Counted from the first letter of the stretch, positions 34,447 to 46,924 are shown. The stretch: DNA of 64,000 bases from Vandiemenella viatica (GCA_031002005.1 CM061920.1:119340095-119404094), one strand, 5' to 3'. A program made the numbers and translations. The notes: generated from the sequence alone by a model not told the origin.

Positions 34447-35430
34447 CATTATTTATATCTCCTAGAAGCTACTTCCATTTTCATTAGTTTCGTAATTATA
34501 AAACAATACACTTATATTAAATCAAATACATACATGTAGCTACATAGTATTCATAGTTGAATGAATGAAATTATAATAATGACCTGGTATGGTTTCTATA
34601 GATTTTAACATCCACGATCTTCTTTGTCTTCTCTTGTTTTTTTCTTTTTCTAGATATAGGTTAGGCCAAAAGTTTTGGCCGGCACAACGTCGACGTCCGT
34701 CATGTTTGCTTCTCCAAAACAAAAGCACCCGCGCAAGCGTGTGGATGACAATGTTTGGTTCCCCAACATTAACCAAGCGTTTGTAGAGGCTTGGAGTTTG
34801 TGACAAGTGCCAAGCGTGTGGTCCCGGGGTAACATTTTACAACAAACTCAACTGGGCAGGACACTTTGGAGAGAGAGTAGGAGAAGGTTTCAAATTCTTT
34901 CACTTCTTTGAGAGAGTGCATAGGGGATATACCAGACAAGTAAAGAAATTGGTTACCAAACTTTGGTCAGACCATTGCTTGAATGAAGTATGGGAGCCAC
35001 AAAGGAGGGCTGCCAGATTTGTCTCCGAAAATTACCGCAGAACACAATCGGTAACTCTTCAACCGAATAAAGGATCTTCAATGCGAAGATAGGACGAGGG
35101 TGAAGAAAGTCGTGGATTTGTATAAGGGGTATGTCAGTGATACATGGAAAGGTATTGGTCGAAAAAATAGGAGAGGTGCATGGAAGGGAAAAGATTACCA
35201 TGGCCACAAGTTGGCATTCAGTTTCAGGCACAAGGGTGTGCGAAGATTTTCTTTCGTAGGTGAGGGTGTCAGAGTTTGGGATAAATTACCAGTAGAGATG
35301 ATGAATAATGCTGAAAGAATTTAAAGTTGAAATTAGTAGAGGGTATAAGTAGGTGCGTACAGGAAAGGGTAAAATGGATGTGTGTGGAAATTGCCTATGG
35401 AGTGTCACTCCGTCACAATTAAGTAATTAG

Positions 35431-35611
35431 TCTACTTTTCTAAGTCTTTAATTTTATTTTTCAGTCAAACAGTAAATAGTATGGTTGTATGAGTTTTTTT
35501 AATACAGGTTTGTGAAATTAAGAAATTAAAATATTCAAGTCAAAAGAACTATCTGGGCTCAATGTGCAATGATGAAATTATTATGGATTAAAGTATACTA
35601 TATTTTTGCTA
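35431..35611. other. Short unassigned spacer
   Basis: AT-rich sequence between the CR1-like 3' end and the hAT relic. Confidence 0.4.
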
Positions 35612-36256
35612 ATATTGTGGTTCGCGGACTGCTGGTGATATGTGAAGATAGTTCGGTGGTCGACAGAAATAATGTTATAAAATTTAATACCATATTCTTA
35701 CTGTGAAAGGTTACAAGCTCAACTTCTTAAAAGCCTTGAATATTTCAATAACCAGGCAAAAATCTGACATTTCCAGGACGGTGATAGAACAGCATTGTTT
35801 CTACAATAGTCTATTCATTTCCAGAGGTCATCAAAAAGAGTGCCATTCATATAGGGATTAGGTAAATGACAATTTTCTAATGGTTTTTGATAGGTATGAG
35901 TGACTATGGTATGTGGTAGGATTGGTAACATGAATAAACAAAAATATAAGGCGTGCAGTATAACGACTTTTATGATTTGTGCACGTAGGCCGTTCGTATA
36001 GTGTTCAGCCTATAGTAACATTATTATTTATTTGGTTTGGTAAATATCAAGATTCTGATTAACGTGTAATTAACTTTTAATAGTTCATTTCATAACTGTT
36101 TTGTAGGAATTCAAAACCGTTTTAGATTTATTATGTTATAATGTCCCAGATGTTAACATAGGTAATAAAATTAGGCCCATGTAAGTTAGTGGTCCGCAGC
36201 ATTATTATTGACAATTTACTGGTCCTCGGGATAAAAAAAGTTTAGAAACACCACAA
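35612..36256. mobile_element. Possible hAT relic
   Basis: The left edge reads ATTGTGGTTCGCGGACTGCTGG. The right edge reads GGTCCTCGGGATAAAAAAAG, then TTTAGAAACACCACAAT, which resembles the familiar hAT end 'aaaaaggttgagaaccactg'. The TTGTGGT ends are inverted copies. No target duplication is clear and there is no transposase. Confidence 0.35.
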
Positions 36257-36398
36257 TAGATTTGTCAATACGAGTGGGAAATGTTGTTTTTTTGTTTCTT
36301 AGTTCCTTTGAAAGAGAATTATATAAGTTTATTAGTGAATGCAACAGAAAACGATTCTCAAGCGAAATATGTTCCATTGTCATTGTGGTCATTGAAGG

Positions 36399-36740
36399 CA
36401 GTGCTGGTTTAAGAAAGTATGGGACCCTAGACTCTAAACTTTTTTGGGTCCCTCTGTGTTTGGAAATAATTGTCGGTATTTTATAAGTTTTTTAGTTTAC
36501 TGAATTTAATATTTTTTATTCAGTTAAACAAACAAATTTTACAATTTATCATATTTTGAAAATTACTTTTATTTATCATACGCTACAATGAAACAAAAAA
36601 AATTTTCATGCTTTTCATATTACTTTGTTTGTTTCATTTTTTATTATTTTATTTACTGAAAAAGTTAACTCTCAGAGGGCCTTCAAAAATCAGGGGCTCC
36701 ACGCTACTGCCTAATCGCACTATTGGGTAATCCAGCACTG
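36399..36740. mobile_element. hAT-type MITE with CAGTGCTGG ends
   Basis: The ends are CAGTGCTGGTTTAA (36399) and, inverted, CAGTGCTGGATTAC (36740). CAGTG is a common hAT terminus. The 342-bp interior is AT-rich, with GGGACCC or GGGTCCC segments near the left end. The 8-bp flanks (ATTGAAGG and CCATTAGG) do not match, so age or recombination has blurred the duplication. Confidence 0.6.
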
Positions 36741-36749
36741 CCATTAGGT

Positions 36750-37600
36750 CAACTTGTCAGTTTTTGGCTAGTCAGTCAGTGTTTACCATTTGGTCAATTT
36801 TAAAGCATTTATCATTGATTAATTTCAATATCATTTCAATTGTCCTGTCTGCAGTACACACAGGTAATGAGACTTTCGCAAATAACAAATTTCTATGTTG
36901 TGAGATTCTTCAACTCTGAGCTGCTTTTCCAGGTACCTTTCACTTCAACAATGATTGAAAAATTTCGTTGTCACTACCTGAGCAAATCGCTTCGGCCGTC
37001 ACTGTAAATAGCTAAATGTCAAGTATTCAGTCTTCAGTTCCATTATTGTCTTATACTAAATCATATCAGTTTGCAAAATAATCTCACTATACACAAAGCA
37101 GTCAAATGATTGCCCTAGAGTGTGTGTATGTGTGCGTGTATGTGATTTTTTTTAAAGATACCTAAATTTGAATACTAGATCACGTTGAGTCTTAAAACCA
37201 ACTCTTCCAGTGATAACAAAGTAAAAAAAGCTTTAAAAGGAAAGAAACATTTTATAAATCAATCAGGTGTGATTTTGGCAAAATGATGTTAAAAGATAAA
37301 TAGTTTTGATTTTTAGTCTTGAGCACATTCTTAAACAAATGCCTTTATAGCCAACGAATTGGAAGGGCCATTCCACTCCACGTGAGATGAAATAACAAAA
37401 AAATGTGTGTTAGAACTCCCATATAAGCGGACATTGTATTATTGTGATGCAAGTAATTATGTATATTAATACAAGTACCATTTAATTTGTATCATTGTTT
37501 TATAATACAAAATAATTTTAAGAAATTAATGCAATGATTAACTAAAAATTATTGTATTTATCTTATATCTTTAAACGAGCAATTCTTGTATATTATATAT
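36750..37600. other. Unassigned AT-rich sequence
   Basis: No gene or known repeat is seen. Confidence 0.4.
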
Positions 37601-38450
37601 ATATATTTAGGATCTCGGAAATGGCTATGACGATTAGGATGAAATTTGATATTTAGATAATGTTTTGACTTTAAAGATTACCTAAATAGTTGTCTTCCCT
37701 GCAAGTTTAATTGTAAAACATTTAAAAAGGGAGATAATTAAAAATTTATCATTGGTTTTGTCAGAGGTGAAACTTTACAAAAACTTCTTTGAAAATAATA
37801 TTACCAGTACCAGTTATAAAGTAATCATCGTTTACTTTTTGTTACTTTGTCATTAAATAGTACCACGCGAGGTATGAGCATAGCTTTATCTGACTGAATG
37901 AATTTAGCACTGATGATGTTCTATCATTACTGTGACGTTACAATCTGATGATGAATTCTTATAGAACTCGACGAAACATCTCGAAAATAAAGAATAGATG
38001 TTCTTAAATCAGTTATATGTATAGTTCCTTGTGCTTATGGCGATGTTTCTTCTGGTCCAGGCCGTATTTCAACCTAACAACAATCATTAGGAACATTTCC
38101 ACCATATAGACATAGTGGTTTTGATGAATTTTTTTCTGGTCCAGGCCGGATCTAATCATAACTGCTTCACTTGAGATATCAGAAAAATAAATTCTTTGTT
38201 TTCGATTTGCCTCGACGAGTTTCATACAAATTAATCTAACTTGGCTATGGCGAAATTTATCTTCTGGTCCCGGTCGCATTTCAACCAACCTCGTTAAATT
38301 TTTAGATACAATATCTCGAGAATTAAGTGAGATATATATATATATATAAAATAGTTTTTTTAATTTAAATTTTTCTCGTCGAGTTACATAAGAATCCATC
38401 ATCAATGGTTATCGTAGAATCCCTTGAATTACCACAAATCTCACACCATT
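37600..38450 (+). repeat. Dispersed repeat family with 'TTCTGGTCCNGG' units, cluster 1
   Basis: Sub-units recur at about 38048, 38128 and 38260, each starting (T/C)TTCTGGTCC(a/c)GG(c/t)CG and continuing to a segment like TTTCGATTTGCCTCGACGAG, then ATAAGAATCCATCATCA. The same units occur in both orientations at 49.2-51.2 kb. No protein is encoded. It is possibly derived from a non-autonomous Helitron, because the second cluster ends in GCTAG. Confidence 0.55.
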
Positions 38451-40554
38451 AATTAATCCCTAATAATAGCATTTTTCTTTGAAAGCAATTTATGAGGCGG
38501 TCTCACAAATGGATCTAGTGATTTGGATGAAATTTCATATGTAGATAACGTTTTGCTTTTCAACTTTTTAACACGATTTTTTTTTAAGAAAAAGGAGTAA
38601 TTTTTGTAATTGGTTTCTTGAAAACGGCTCTAACCTCATTACGTAGAAGGTTCAGGTACCAGTAACCCTACTGGTGTTAGTTAAGGTTCCCTTTGTTTAA
38701 CTGTGCACCTCAATACGCCTAGGAAGCCTTCAAGCCTTTTACTTTAATCAAACATTACTCGAAATCTTGGATATTGAACAGAAATCGAAACATGCCGAGT
38801 GAAGATCGGTCCGTACAATAACGTTGGAATTATACGAGTTTTATTGGTCCACTGCAAACTTACTAAATAGTTTGAAAATCATACTAATTATGCAGCATAT
38901 TTCAAATAACAGTAAAGCATCAAAAAAAGTGTAGACAGTGATTGGAATCACAACTACAAGCGTTAACTTTGGTTCGTCTTTCTTTAGCGAAATAAGCCAG
39001 TGAAACAACAAAATATTGTTTATAACTTAATCTTTAAGTACACAAAAGAAATTACAACTAGAAGATTAACTCCTGAACATTTTATTTAGGTACACTTTAG
39101 AAGCTTCTAATCAGTTCTTAACTGCCACAACACATTTCAGGGTAGGTTTACAGAAGTAAGAAAGCTCAAACTGATTGACAGTGTTATCACAGTGTTTCTT
39201 TGGGCAGTCCGCATCTAGCTGTGGAAATTCTGTTTCCACAATTCCATCTCCAGACCAGTAGTTCTGCTGCAAACTTTGCTCCAAATGGCTTTCTCAATTT
39301 GTAGAGAAGACAAGAATCTAAATTTCCAAGGAGTTTTTCTTGAATTTTACTTGTGTTCCAATGGTTCCGCCTGTGCTTTGAAATTTTCAAAGTGTCTTAA
39401 TTTTTTGAAATTTACTGTATCAAACTGGAAATGGTCATAAATTCTTTGCAATAGTATAAGTCGTATGTGACAATATGCCCAAACGGCATTCACTTATTTG
39501 TTGTTTCATTACCTGAACAATTGTGTCCCTTTACTGCATCGTGTGGAGGTTGAGAGAAATGTTGCTCAATATATTTGTTCCATTCAAGCTCTCTCCATTG
39601 AATGCCATTTAGCCAGTTGAACAGTTTTTGACTACCAGTCATTTCAAAATGGACAGTTTCATGTCACTTGTAAGTCTGGGATGTTATCAAGTACAGAAAG
39701 CGGAAGATGTATTCACATCAAATCACGCATTTGTAGGTGCAAGTCAGATGTCAACTGGAAGGGTACAGGCAAGCGGGCCAATGCAATCGGTTGAGCCCAA
39801 GACAGATGAGAGTTAGACAGTGGAATGGCTAGGTTTTCTCGACATTTTATGGATTGTGGATTTGTGTAAAATTGTGCAGGATCTGCCAGACTGTCGAACA
39901 ATGTATGATCCTACTGGACTGAGGGATCCTGCTTTCCTGGATTGCAATCCTAGTTGTTAGGGAATGTGTAAATTAAATGACTCGTATACTATGAGCTAAC
40001 ATCTACAAATGTAACTATAATTTGCAAAGCTTTAGATATTTGACTTGCTTCATTGAATTTTAGGGTTCCAAATATGATTGGTCTGGATTGAAAGGCTGTG
40101 AAAATGAGCCTGTTATTTCATTTACAAATATTCTGTTGTGTTGCTAAGAATGTGACTCACGTCAAACTTAGGTGTTTAAAACTAGATTATAAAATTATAG
40201 CGGTTAGAGACTTGAGTAAAGGTAATATCTGTGAAATAGACTATAAAATGAAATACAGAGTATCGAACCATTTTCCTGTAAAGAATTTCTTTTCATGAGG
40301 ATGTAATATGCTTTGGTTGGGTGGCTGATAGTGATTGTGTTTGTTAATAAAATGCATATCAGCTTCTCTGCTAATGAAGGTTGAAATGCAGAAACTTCAA
40401 TGTTCCCTGCCTCTTCTTGTTTTTACGTAAATGAAGCTTCCTGTTGTATTCTGTGTTAAGTAATGATTCCTTTCTCTGTTCCAATTTAAACTTTCTAATT
40501 GATGTTTTATTTCATGTCAAATATTAAAAAATGGGTATGATTATTGAAAAGGTG
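38451..40554. other. Unassigned sequence, probably RRP1 intron or upstream region
   Basis: No gene is recognised. Since the exon at 41050 starts inside the RRP1 coding sequence, some of this is expected to be intron, but the preceding exon is not identifiable here. Confidence 0.35.
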
Positions 40555-40770
40555 AGCGGTAAATTTTTTGGCCTTGTATTCAGTAGGACACAAGTTTGAA
40601 TACCTGTCTGGCCTTCCAGATTTCGGTTTTCCATGGTTTCCCTAAATCACAATGGTTCCTTCCAAAGGCCATTATTGAATTCCTTCCTTTATCTGGCTTT
40701 TAGTTCTTTCCTACCTCTAATGTTTATGGTGTGGCATAAAACCTTAAGGAGGGAAAATAAATAGGACAAA
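40555..40770 (+). repeat. tRNA-derived SINE, family 1, copy 2 (diverged)
   Basis: The B-box region is eroded (AAGTTTGAATACC). The body is recognisable: CCAGATTTCGGTTTTCCATG, TTTCCCTAAATCAC, GGTTCCTTCCAAAGGCCATT and GAATTCCTTCC. It lies just upstream of the RRP1 exon. Confidence 0.65.
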
Positions 40771-41049
40771 CTTAAGGTAATAGGTATTATGATGAATATC
40801 TTACAATTTGTGTAAGTAGAAGTCATGAAAACTTAAAAACTGTAACTTTAAAACATGGAGGAAGTAGTCACATAATAGATAAAGGCAGCACATTTTCATG
40901 CACCAACAAACTTTGTGTTATGAGAAAGTAGGAATATTGAAGGTTTGAATTCATTTGCTGTAGCTGTCTTTGTTATGAATTTCATTAATAGAAAGTAGGA
41001 TAATGTTTTCTCTCTATATGTTGCAGCTATTGATTTAATTCTTTTTTAG

Positions 41050-41403
41050 CTTGTTAGGCGGTGTCTCCGACAACTTTTTGTGTACTGTGCATCCCACTCT
41101 TGGTCTTCAGAAGCTTGTGATACAGTTCCACAATTACTGGAACATGGTCTCACATCCTCTGTTGAATCTTCTCCTTCTCTTGGCTTGCTCTTGCACACAT
41201 CTGATGTCATTCTTGAAGAACTGGCTAAAGCAAAGAATGGTGAACAGGGTCTAATTGCTGTATTGCGGCCTTGGGCAGCTCTTATTGCAAACAGTGAGGA
41301 TGCAAGAGTTAGACAACATGTGACTGACAGGGTATTTCATCACTTGATCCGCCAGTCTCCTCTTGGTATTGAGTTCCAGGAACGTTTTGAAGCGTGGAAA
41401 CAA
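41050..41403 (+). CDS. RRP1: RRP1/Nop52 rRNA-processing protein, internal exon
   Basis: A splice acceptor (TTCTTTTTTAG, ending 41049) and donor (CAA|GTGAGT, 41404) bound an exon of exactly 118 codons, phase 0 at both ends. It reads LVRRCLRQLFVY at the start, HTSDVILEELAKAKNGEQGL in the middle and RVFHHLIRQSPLG near the end. This follows the order of the Nop52/RRP1 family (the segment after '..RLDKFxMLxR', then 'FxEEL.KV', then 'I...IF..IV.QAP'). RRP1 is a nucleolar protein needed to mature the large-subunit rRNA. The preceding exon, which should end in the 'RLDKF' region, was not found in the window. The next exon joins in phase at 46166. Confidence 0.85.
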
Positions 41404-41513
41404 GTGAGTATTAGATCTTGGTTATCTATTATTGCAGCTCCTGATTGTACTATTTAGTAGTTTTTTTTTTAATTTAAAAAATATTTATTTTAATGACAAT
41501 GAGCAGGAAGCCA

Positions 41514-41795
41514 TTAAAACTAAGGAACTATTGGGAAATATGACCCAACATTTAATAATGAACATAAAAAAAGACACACACAAGAAACGCGCAATATTTC
41601 GGCAGTTAGCCTTATTCTTGCTAAAAGTGAGACACCAGGCGGAGCCAGACGTTCACACACCTGGTGTGTCATTTTAGCAACAATAAGGCTATTGCGCATT
41701 TCTTGTGTTTGTTCATTTTTATATTCATCATTCCCAGCCGCCTTCATCTGTGGTAAGTGTTGGGGTCATATTTCCCTATCCTTCCTTAGTTTTAA
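41514..41795. mobile_element. Foldback MITE in the RRP1 intron
   Basis: The arms are inverted copies. The left has TAAGGAACTATTGGGAAATA and CACACAAGAAACGCGCAATA, then AGCCTTATT and CACCAGG; the right has CCTGGTGTGTC, AATAAGGCTATTGCGCATTT and GTCATATTTCCCTATCCTTC. It folds almost completely on a short loop (about 41640-41660). The outer GGGAAATATGACCC resembles the ends of the 3.2-kb foldback element. It lies only about 110 bp after the exon's donor site. Confidence 0.8.
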
Positions 41796-44700
41796 AATAT
41801 TTATTTTGTTATATGCCTTTTCCTTTATTTATATTTTCAATGTTAGTAACAGGAAATTAGATCTGCATTCATGACTTTTTATTTTAACTGTAGCTGAAGA
41901 CTGTATTATGATGATTATTATTTTTTCAGTTTAATTATACATGGCACAGATTTGTATGCTATCACTGTATGAAGTTGGGCTTCAATATATAAATCTGTGT
42001 GGATATAATTTGTTGAAATAAAGATGGCCCAATCTGAAATTGTCATATGACTGATCACGTCTGCCAATGAATGAAAGGCTTTCAAATCACAGAACTTGGT
42101 TTAAAATTTCTAGAGCTAGATGAATCTTCTAGTATATCAGAAGTCTTACAAAATGTTAGCCCCAATTCCACATCCTACAGTTAAGCAAACAGTGCAGCTT
42201 ATAGTATTCTGTCATTAAGCTCTCAGTGCCAAGCACATTTGTGTTTGGTACCATCAAATTGAGGAAACAGGCTTCTCAGGAAACCATTGTTTAACCTAGG
42301 ACAAAATGGAGAAAGTTTTCACTGTAGCCAGTACCAGTCTAAAACTTCTGATCTATCATACGACTGTTTGGCATTTGGTAAAATGATTTTTGATCATGCA
42401 ACATTACCACTTGCAAAAGTTACGGGTTCTTTGTACAGAGGGCCAAGGAAAGTATGGAAGACAGCAGCTGCTTGCCACAGTTAATTCTTGTGATGAAGGC
42501 ATGTATCATTTTAAGTGGTAAATAAGTAATTGTGCTCATATCGGAACTGTAGATTCTGCATGAAACAGTAGGATTCCCCAAAAGTTTACAAATATTGGCC
42601 AATTTCACAGAAATCTGTGTTTCTTTTTAAGGGAAACGTGTTTGAAGGCCAAATCTATGAATTTAGAGGAATGGGCTACTCCTACAACTTAGGGAAGATA
42701 CACCAAGACCCAGTTCCGCTGCATACACACGTGCAGTTTGCATTTTTATAAATCATAGAAAGTTTGTGTTAGGAAGACCAAAACTCTTGGCTCTTCATCG
42801 TGACTCATATGTTGCACACTGCAACTTTTGCTTATGTAGATACGCTCTTAAACAACATGCTTTTATGCCACTTCTGCTGATTTATCTGGGCGACTTCAAA
42901 AACAGAGTTTGATTAAGGATCATTTCATTGGCAGAAGGCTTCCTGAAGAGTTTTTGGGATGGAGTCAACTACTGCCTTATTTTATCGGCAGCGGGTGAAA
43001 GAACTGTTGCATTCATTAATCTATTCATGATCTTTTGTTTAATTAAATGTATTGCTTCCAAATAGGATTAATCTTTCTAAAGCAACATGTAGAAACTTTT
43101 AAAGATGTGTTAGTAATTTGATCAGCATTGTGCACTTGCCTCGGACACATCCAGGTGTGTAGGTAAATATTATATAACTAACCTCCAAGCCCATCAGAAA
43201 TGATGGGTTGAACAGTGTGTTCTTGCAAGTCATTTGTTCAGTTACTTCACTAAATAGAATTGTTATGAAATAATGGTCACTGCAGTTCCTTGTGACTTTG
43301 CTGTAGCAAAAGGTTGGTTGTCATCCTAGTCCAGGTTTCATTTCTTCCGAACCACAAATTGAAATAATGACCTCAGTAATACTATGTCAGTGAAAGCAAA
43401 GAAAATTAAAAATAAATTTTGACAACTTACATTTTGCCTCATATTAGTTTTAATCACAGTCTAGGATGCGTAGTTCATGATCAATGTGGAACTGCCTTCA
43501 TGCAAATGAAGTAATGATTTCATTAACATGGTGCTCATGAAAGCAACTTTGTATATATGTTTAAAAAAAACTTTAATAACTTCTTCCCTCCATTGTAACT
43601 ATGAACACTAATATTTCTGCTCTAAAATGAAAGCTTCCATTACACAGAAATTAATACATTCAATGGATCGTAAGATAAAGGTAGTTCCATATTTCTTAGC
43701 TTACTGTAAAAGCATTGGGACAATATAATGGAAAACATTTACATCAAAAATATATGTATAATAAAAGGAACTAATAATTAATATGTTAATTTAAATGAAA
43801 CACTTGCCTTCCTTTCAATGTTCTATCAGTTCATTTCTTCACAGTTGATTGATTAAATACAATTTTCATTAAATAACACTCATAATTTTGTTTTTCCAGA
43901 AACATCTCTGGCCATTGTTACTTCAGCAATGAAGATCAAGAGTGTTATGTCAGCGTTAGAGACACGATGACACATTAACCAAGCTTAGCCTTTTATTAGT
44001 ATTGATTGATGTTTTGGATTAAAGTCAGTCAGTAATAGAACTCTTTAGTACTTGTTTTAAAATGGAAATTAAAAGTAAAATACCCTATTAAGGGAGTGGC
44101 AGCAGTAACTGTAATCATTTCACAAACATAAGAAACACAGTATTTAAGTTTATGCTCTTACATGTGACTGAGCTCTCACATGCTGTTCTATTGTTGCAAA
44201 GACTACTATTTGTTTTAATAGGTCATAATCCATTCTCTTGAACATGAAGTGGTTCCATAAAAATTGTATTGAAATGTGGAGAAGATATTCACTATCATTA
44301 AGATTAAAAAAATCAAAAAAAAATCATTACAGTTTCTGCCTCTTCACCCAATAATGTCTTTTGTGACAAGTGAACCCAACATACTGTGATTAAACTTTTA
44401 CACTCTTGCCACAAGTCGATGGGAGACAGCACAGAGAGTGTAAAGGGTCACATACTCTTTCTCGCATGGTTGCTCACGAGTGCTGCTTACCTCAGGAGTG
44501 GTTTTTTGGTAGGAGTTAAAGGTGTGAGCACACTGTTTACATTATTGCATCGATTCAGCATTTGAAACAGTGTGAGTGTGTAAACAACACTCATGCATGA
44601 ACATTTCGACGAGGCGAGATGTAAAATGGGTGTGTAAAGGTGCCATGACAGTTGTTGTGTACCTTTGACTTTGTCACTTTTAATGAACTGTTTAGTAACT

Positions 44701-44934
44701 TAATGGCAGAGCTTTCTCAAATCTGTATTACGTCTTTTTGTCTTTCCTTCTTCCCTAATTACTTTTCAAGTATTCATTTTGGGGTTAACTAACCATTGTG
44801 CTTTTGAGTAGGCTTTTTATATAAGGTTTTTTTAATGACTTTATGGCTTGTTGGGTCATTAGAGGCGGTAATGAGTAATCTGGTTTTTAAGATGTTTGCT
44901 TAGTTTGTATACACCCAGGAAAACCACACTTTAT

Positions 44935-45120
44935 TTTAACCCCGTTTGGGCATCCAGGTTAGGGTTTTCCATGGTTTCCCCCAAATCACTCCAGGCGAAT
45001 GCTGGGATGCTTCCTTAAAAAAGGCCATGGTAAAATTCCTTCCCGTTCCTTGTCCCCAGTCCCATCCCGCCTCTAATGAGCTTGATGTTGATGGGGCGTA
45101 AATCCATAAGTAAAAAAAAA
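44935..45120 (+). repeat. tRNA-derived SINE, family 1, copy 3 (head truncated)
   Basis: Body with GGGTTTTCCATGGTTTCCCC, CAAATCACTCCAGGCGAATG, AAGGCCATGGTAAAATTCCT and GATGTTGATGGGGCGTAAAT, ending in an A-rich tail. Only the very end of the tRNA-related head (CGTTTGGGCATCCAGG) remains. Confidence 0.75.
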
Positions 45121-46165
45121 CTCTACTTTATTTTTTAATTTTAATGACACTTTAATTGCTAGTTTTGATGTTTGCTTTATTAAAATTATATTAATTTTAT
45201 GTTTAAAATGGCACTGGCCTTGTTGACAAGCACTTTTTGTGGTTCAGGGCTAAGGTGTTTCGTTGCTTGTCAAAAAGCCAGTGGTCTGAATCCTGTTTAC
45301 AGCTAATATTTTAACAAGGTTGGAACCTGTTGTTTACCTCTAGTGAAGGTTGCTTTGTGAATGCAAAATTAGCCAGAAATGTTGTGTGCTTCAGATTTTA
45401 GAATGTTTGACAACTTGAAACTCTGTCAGCCAAGTAGAATAGAATGTTACACAGATATATTTTTCCATATCACAAGTAATATTATTATTTCTGATATTTT
45501 TTTTATCATTAGAATTAGGATAAAAAAATATTATGAATTGAGAGTTATTTGCTGCTTTAGGTATGGGTGTAAAATTTAATGATGGTGATTATCTCCATTA
45601 CCTAGTGACTTAGTCTTGGTGGCTGTCCTGAAGAGACTTGCCAGTCCTTGGCATCTTTCTTGGGAAATCGAACTGGGGTTATTTCCCATTGCTTTCCCCA
45701 ATAGTTGAAGTGTGTCATGTGTTACTGTTTTGTGACGTGCATATATTCAGTGTATTTTGTGTTGTGTAGTGAGAGAATGAATAAATAAATGGAAGGACGA
45801 AAGAGGCTGAAGCCTTATGCTAATCCGTTCATGTCTACTTTTCCAAATGTCCTCCAGGTGTCATCAGGTTCAACATGTTTACCGATGGGTGAATTGCCAT
45901 CAGTAGTTTCATATACCCTCACTTCAGGTGCAGTAAAATTGATATTTTGGCTCTGAAGTTGGCATTGTTTATTGATTTTGTAGTAATTTAATTGTCGTTG
46001 ATAAAAATGTAGCCATAAATACACTTTTACTGTATGGTTAGTCTTATTGGAGAACTTTAGACAGGTTTTCTTTTCATCACTTCTTCTTATTTTGAAGTTA
46101 GCATTAGTCTTTCACTTAATTTTACATGTACTTAGTTGATAAATTAGTTATTTGCATGTTTGTAG

Positions 46166-46425
46166 GCAGGCTTTCCTGGGAATAGTTGGCGTGACATGGA
46201 ACCAGTGGAAGATGGTGACAGAAGTGAAGGACAGTCCAGTAGTGAAGAGGACAATACTGAACCTGAGACAGCAGAGCAACCTCTTGATCCTCGGGCTGGG
46301 AAGGTTGATGTCGAATTACCAACACTGGAGTTTGACGGAAAGGAGGTTGCTGCACTACTGCGATCCCATGTTTCTAAAGCAGCTAGTATAAAACAAAGAA
46401 AGGCCTTGAATACTCTTGCTTCACA
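46166..46425 (+). CDS. RRP1: RRP1/Nop52, next internal exon (acidic linker and conserved C-terminal helix)
   Basis: Acceptor TTGCATGTTTGTAG|GCAGGC and donor CA|GTAAGT (46426). It joins the 41050-41403 exon in phase 0 and leaves phase 2. It encodes about 86 residues: an acidic, Ser/Glu-rich stretch (EDGDRSEGQSSSEEDNTEPE), then LEFDGKEVAALLRSHVSKAA and SIKQRKALNTLA. The human family member has the same layout, an acidic linker followed by 'LQFDYEAVANRLFE..S.......RKRLY'. If the donor were not used the frame would stop at once (TAA, 46427), so a truncated isoform by intron retention is conceivable. Later exons are not seen. Confidence 0.8.
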
Positions 46426-46924
46426 GTAAGTAACATTGAAGTCATCATCATTATGAACAGTTTCCAGCTCCTGGCTGGATCTGCTGGAAACACTGTCCTC
46501 ATTTGCTGAAGTTAGTACTGATCATAAATATTCCTACTACTTCAGGAAAAACAATGACATTACAAAAAAAGGAGCAGTATATGTCATCATTGTTACACTT
46601 AATTTACCAAAAATATTTACTGCATTTATCATACACTAACATTACTTTTTAATTTTAACCTCAGCCGATTTCAGACAAATCAGTTAATATTAGTTGTGTG
46701 CAACTTTCTTCTAAATTGGAAACATACTACAGAATTCTACAGCCAATATTAGTTTTGGTTCTCCCCAGCTTAATACTGAATAACTTGTTAATTTATATTC
46801 TCTTGATGTGCCTTATTTAAATAAATAATGGAAGTTCATGAGGCCCATTGAGCTGCTGTCACAAATTCAAGGTGCTGTGCATTTTGCTACCTAATACTAA
46901 CATGTAATTCAAACCATAGAGTCC
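46426..46924 (+). other. RRP1 intron continuation or downstream sequence, unassigned
   Basis: Follows the donor at 46426. No exon is recognised. Confidence 0.4.

Larger units (their letters stand above)
33527..34829. mobile_element. PIF/Harbinger-like DNA transposon, internally deleted
   Basis: Terminal inverted repeats of about 22 bp share GGACCACACGCTTG (18 of 22 match) and are flanked by TAA (33524-33526 and 34830-34832), the three-base TWA duplication of PIF/Harbinger. Removing it rejoins the CR1-like KYLGI block to NKLNWAGH. It keeps a MADF-like frame on the plus strand and a transposase N-terminal exon on the minus strand, converging. The catalytic part of the transposase is missing, so it is non-autonomous. 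A 172-bp MITE lies inside. Confidence 0.85.
32735..35430 (+). mobile_element. 5'-truncated CR1-like retrotransposon (copy c), with nested Harbinger
   Basis: Begins inside the reverse transcriptase ('SLNTCCLLEDWKSKIIILVHKG', 'NGIKNYRPVSLKSVVGELMDRLV') and continues through 'LFVILMNDYVDLLSEVKLFVDDILLH' (33239-33320) to 'KYLGI' at 33510-33525, where a PIF/Harbinger element interrupts it. It resumes at 34830 with 'NKLNWAGH' and ends with 'KKVVDLYKGYVSDTWKGIGRK' and 'FSFVGEGVRVWDKLPVEMMNNAERI' (35100-35324). Its uninterrupted 33.2-kb segment is the reference for the Helitron's empty site in copy b. Confidence 0.8.
41404..46165 (+). other. RRP1: RRP1 intron (~4.76 kb) with a foldback element and a SINE
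   Basis: Bounded by GTGAGT (41404) and TTGCATGTTTGTAG (46165). It contains a foldback element near the donor and a family 1 SINE at 44.9 kb. I see no other gene in it. A block at 44380-44640 has several short inverted motifs but no convincing ends. Confidence 0.75.

Noticed and set aside
36391..36748. 8-bp target duplication around the CAGTGCTGG element
   Set aside because: ATTGAAGG and CCATTAGG agree at only three positions, so I did not claim a duplication.
44380..44640. Possible TIR element (TTTTACACTCTTGCC ... GTGTGTAAAGGTGCC)
   Set aside because: The end similarity is short and imperfect, and no target duplication is visible.
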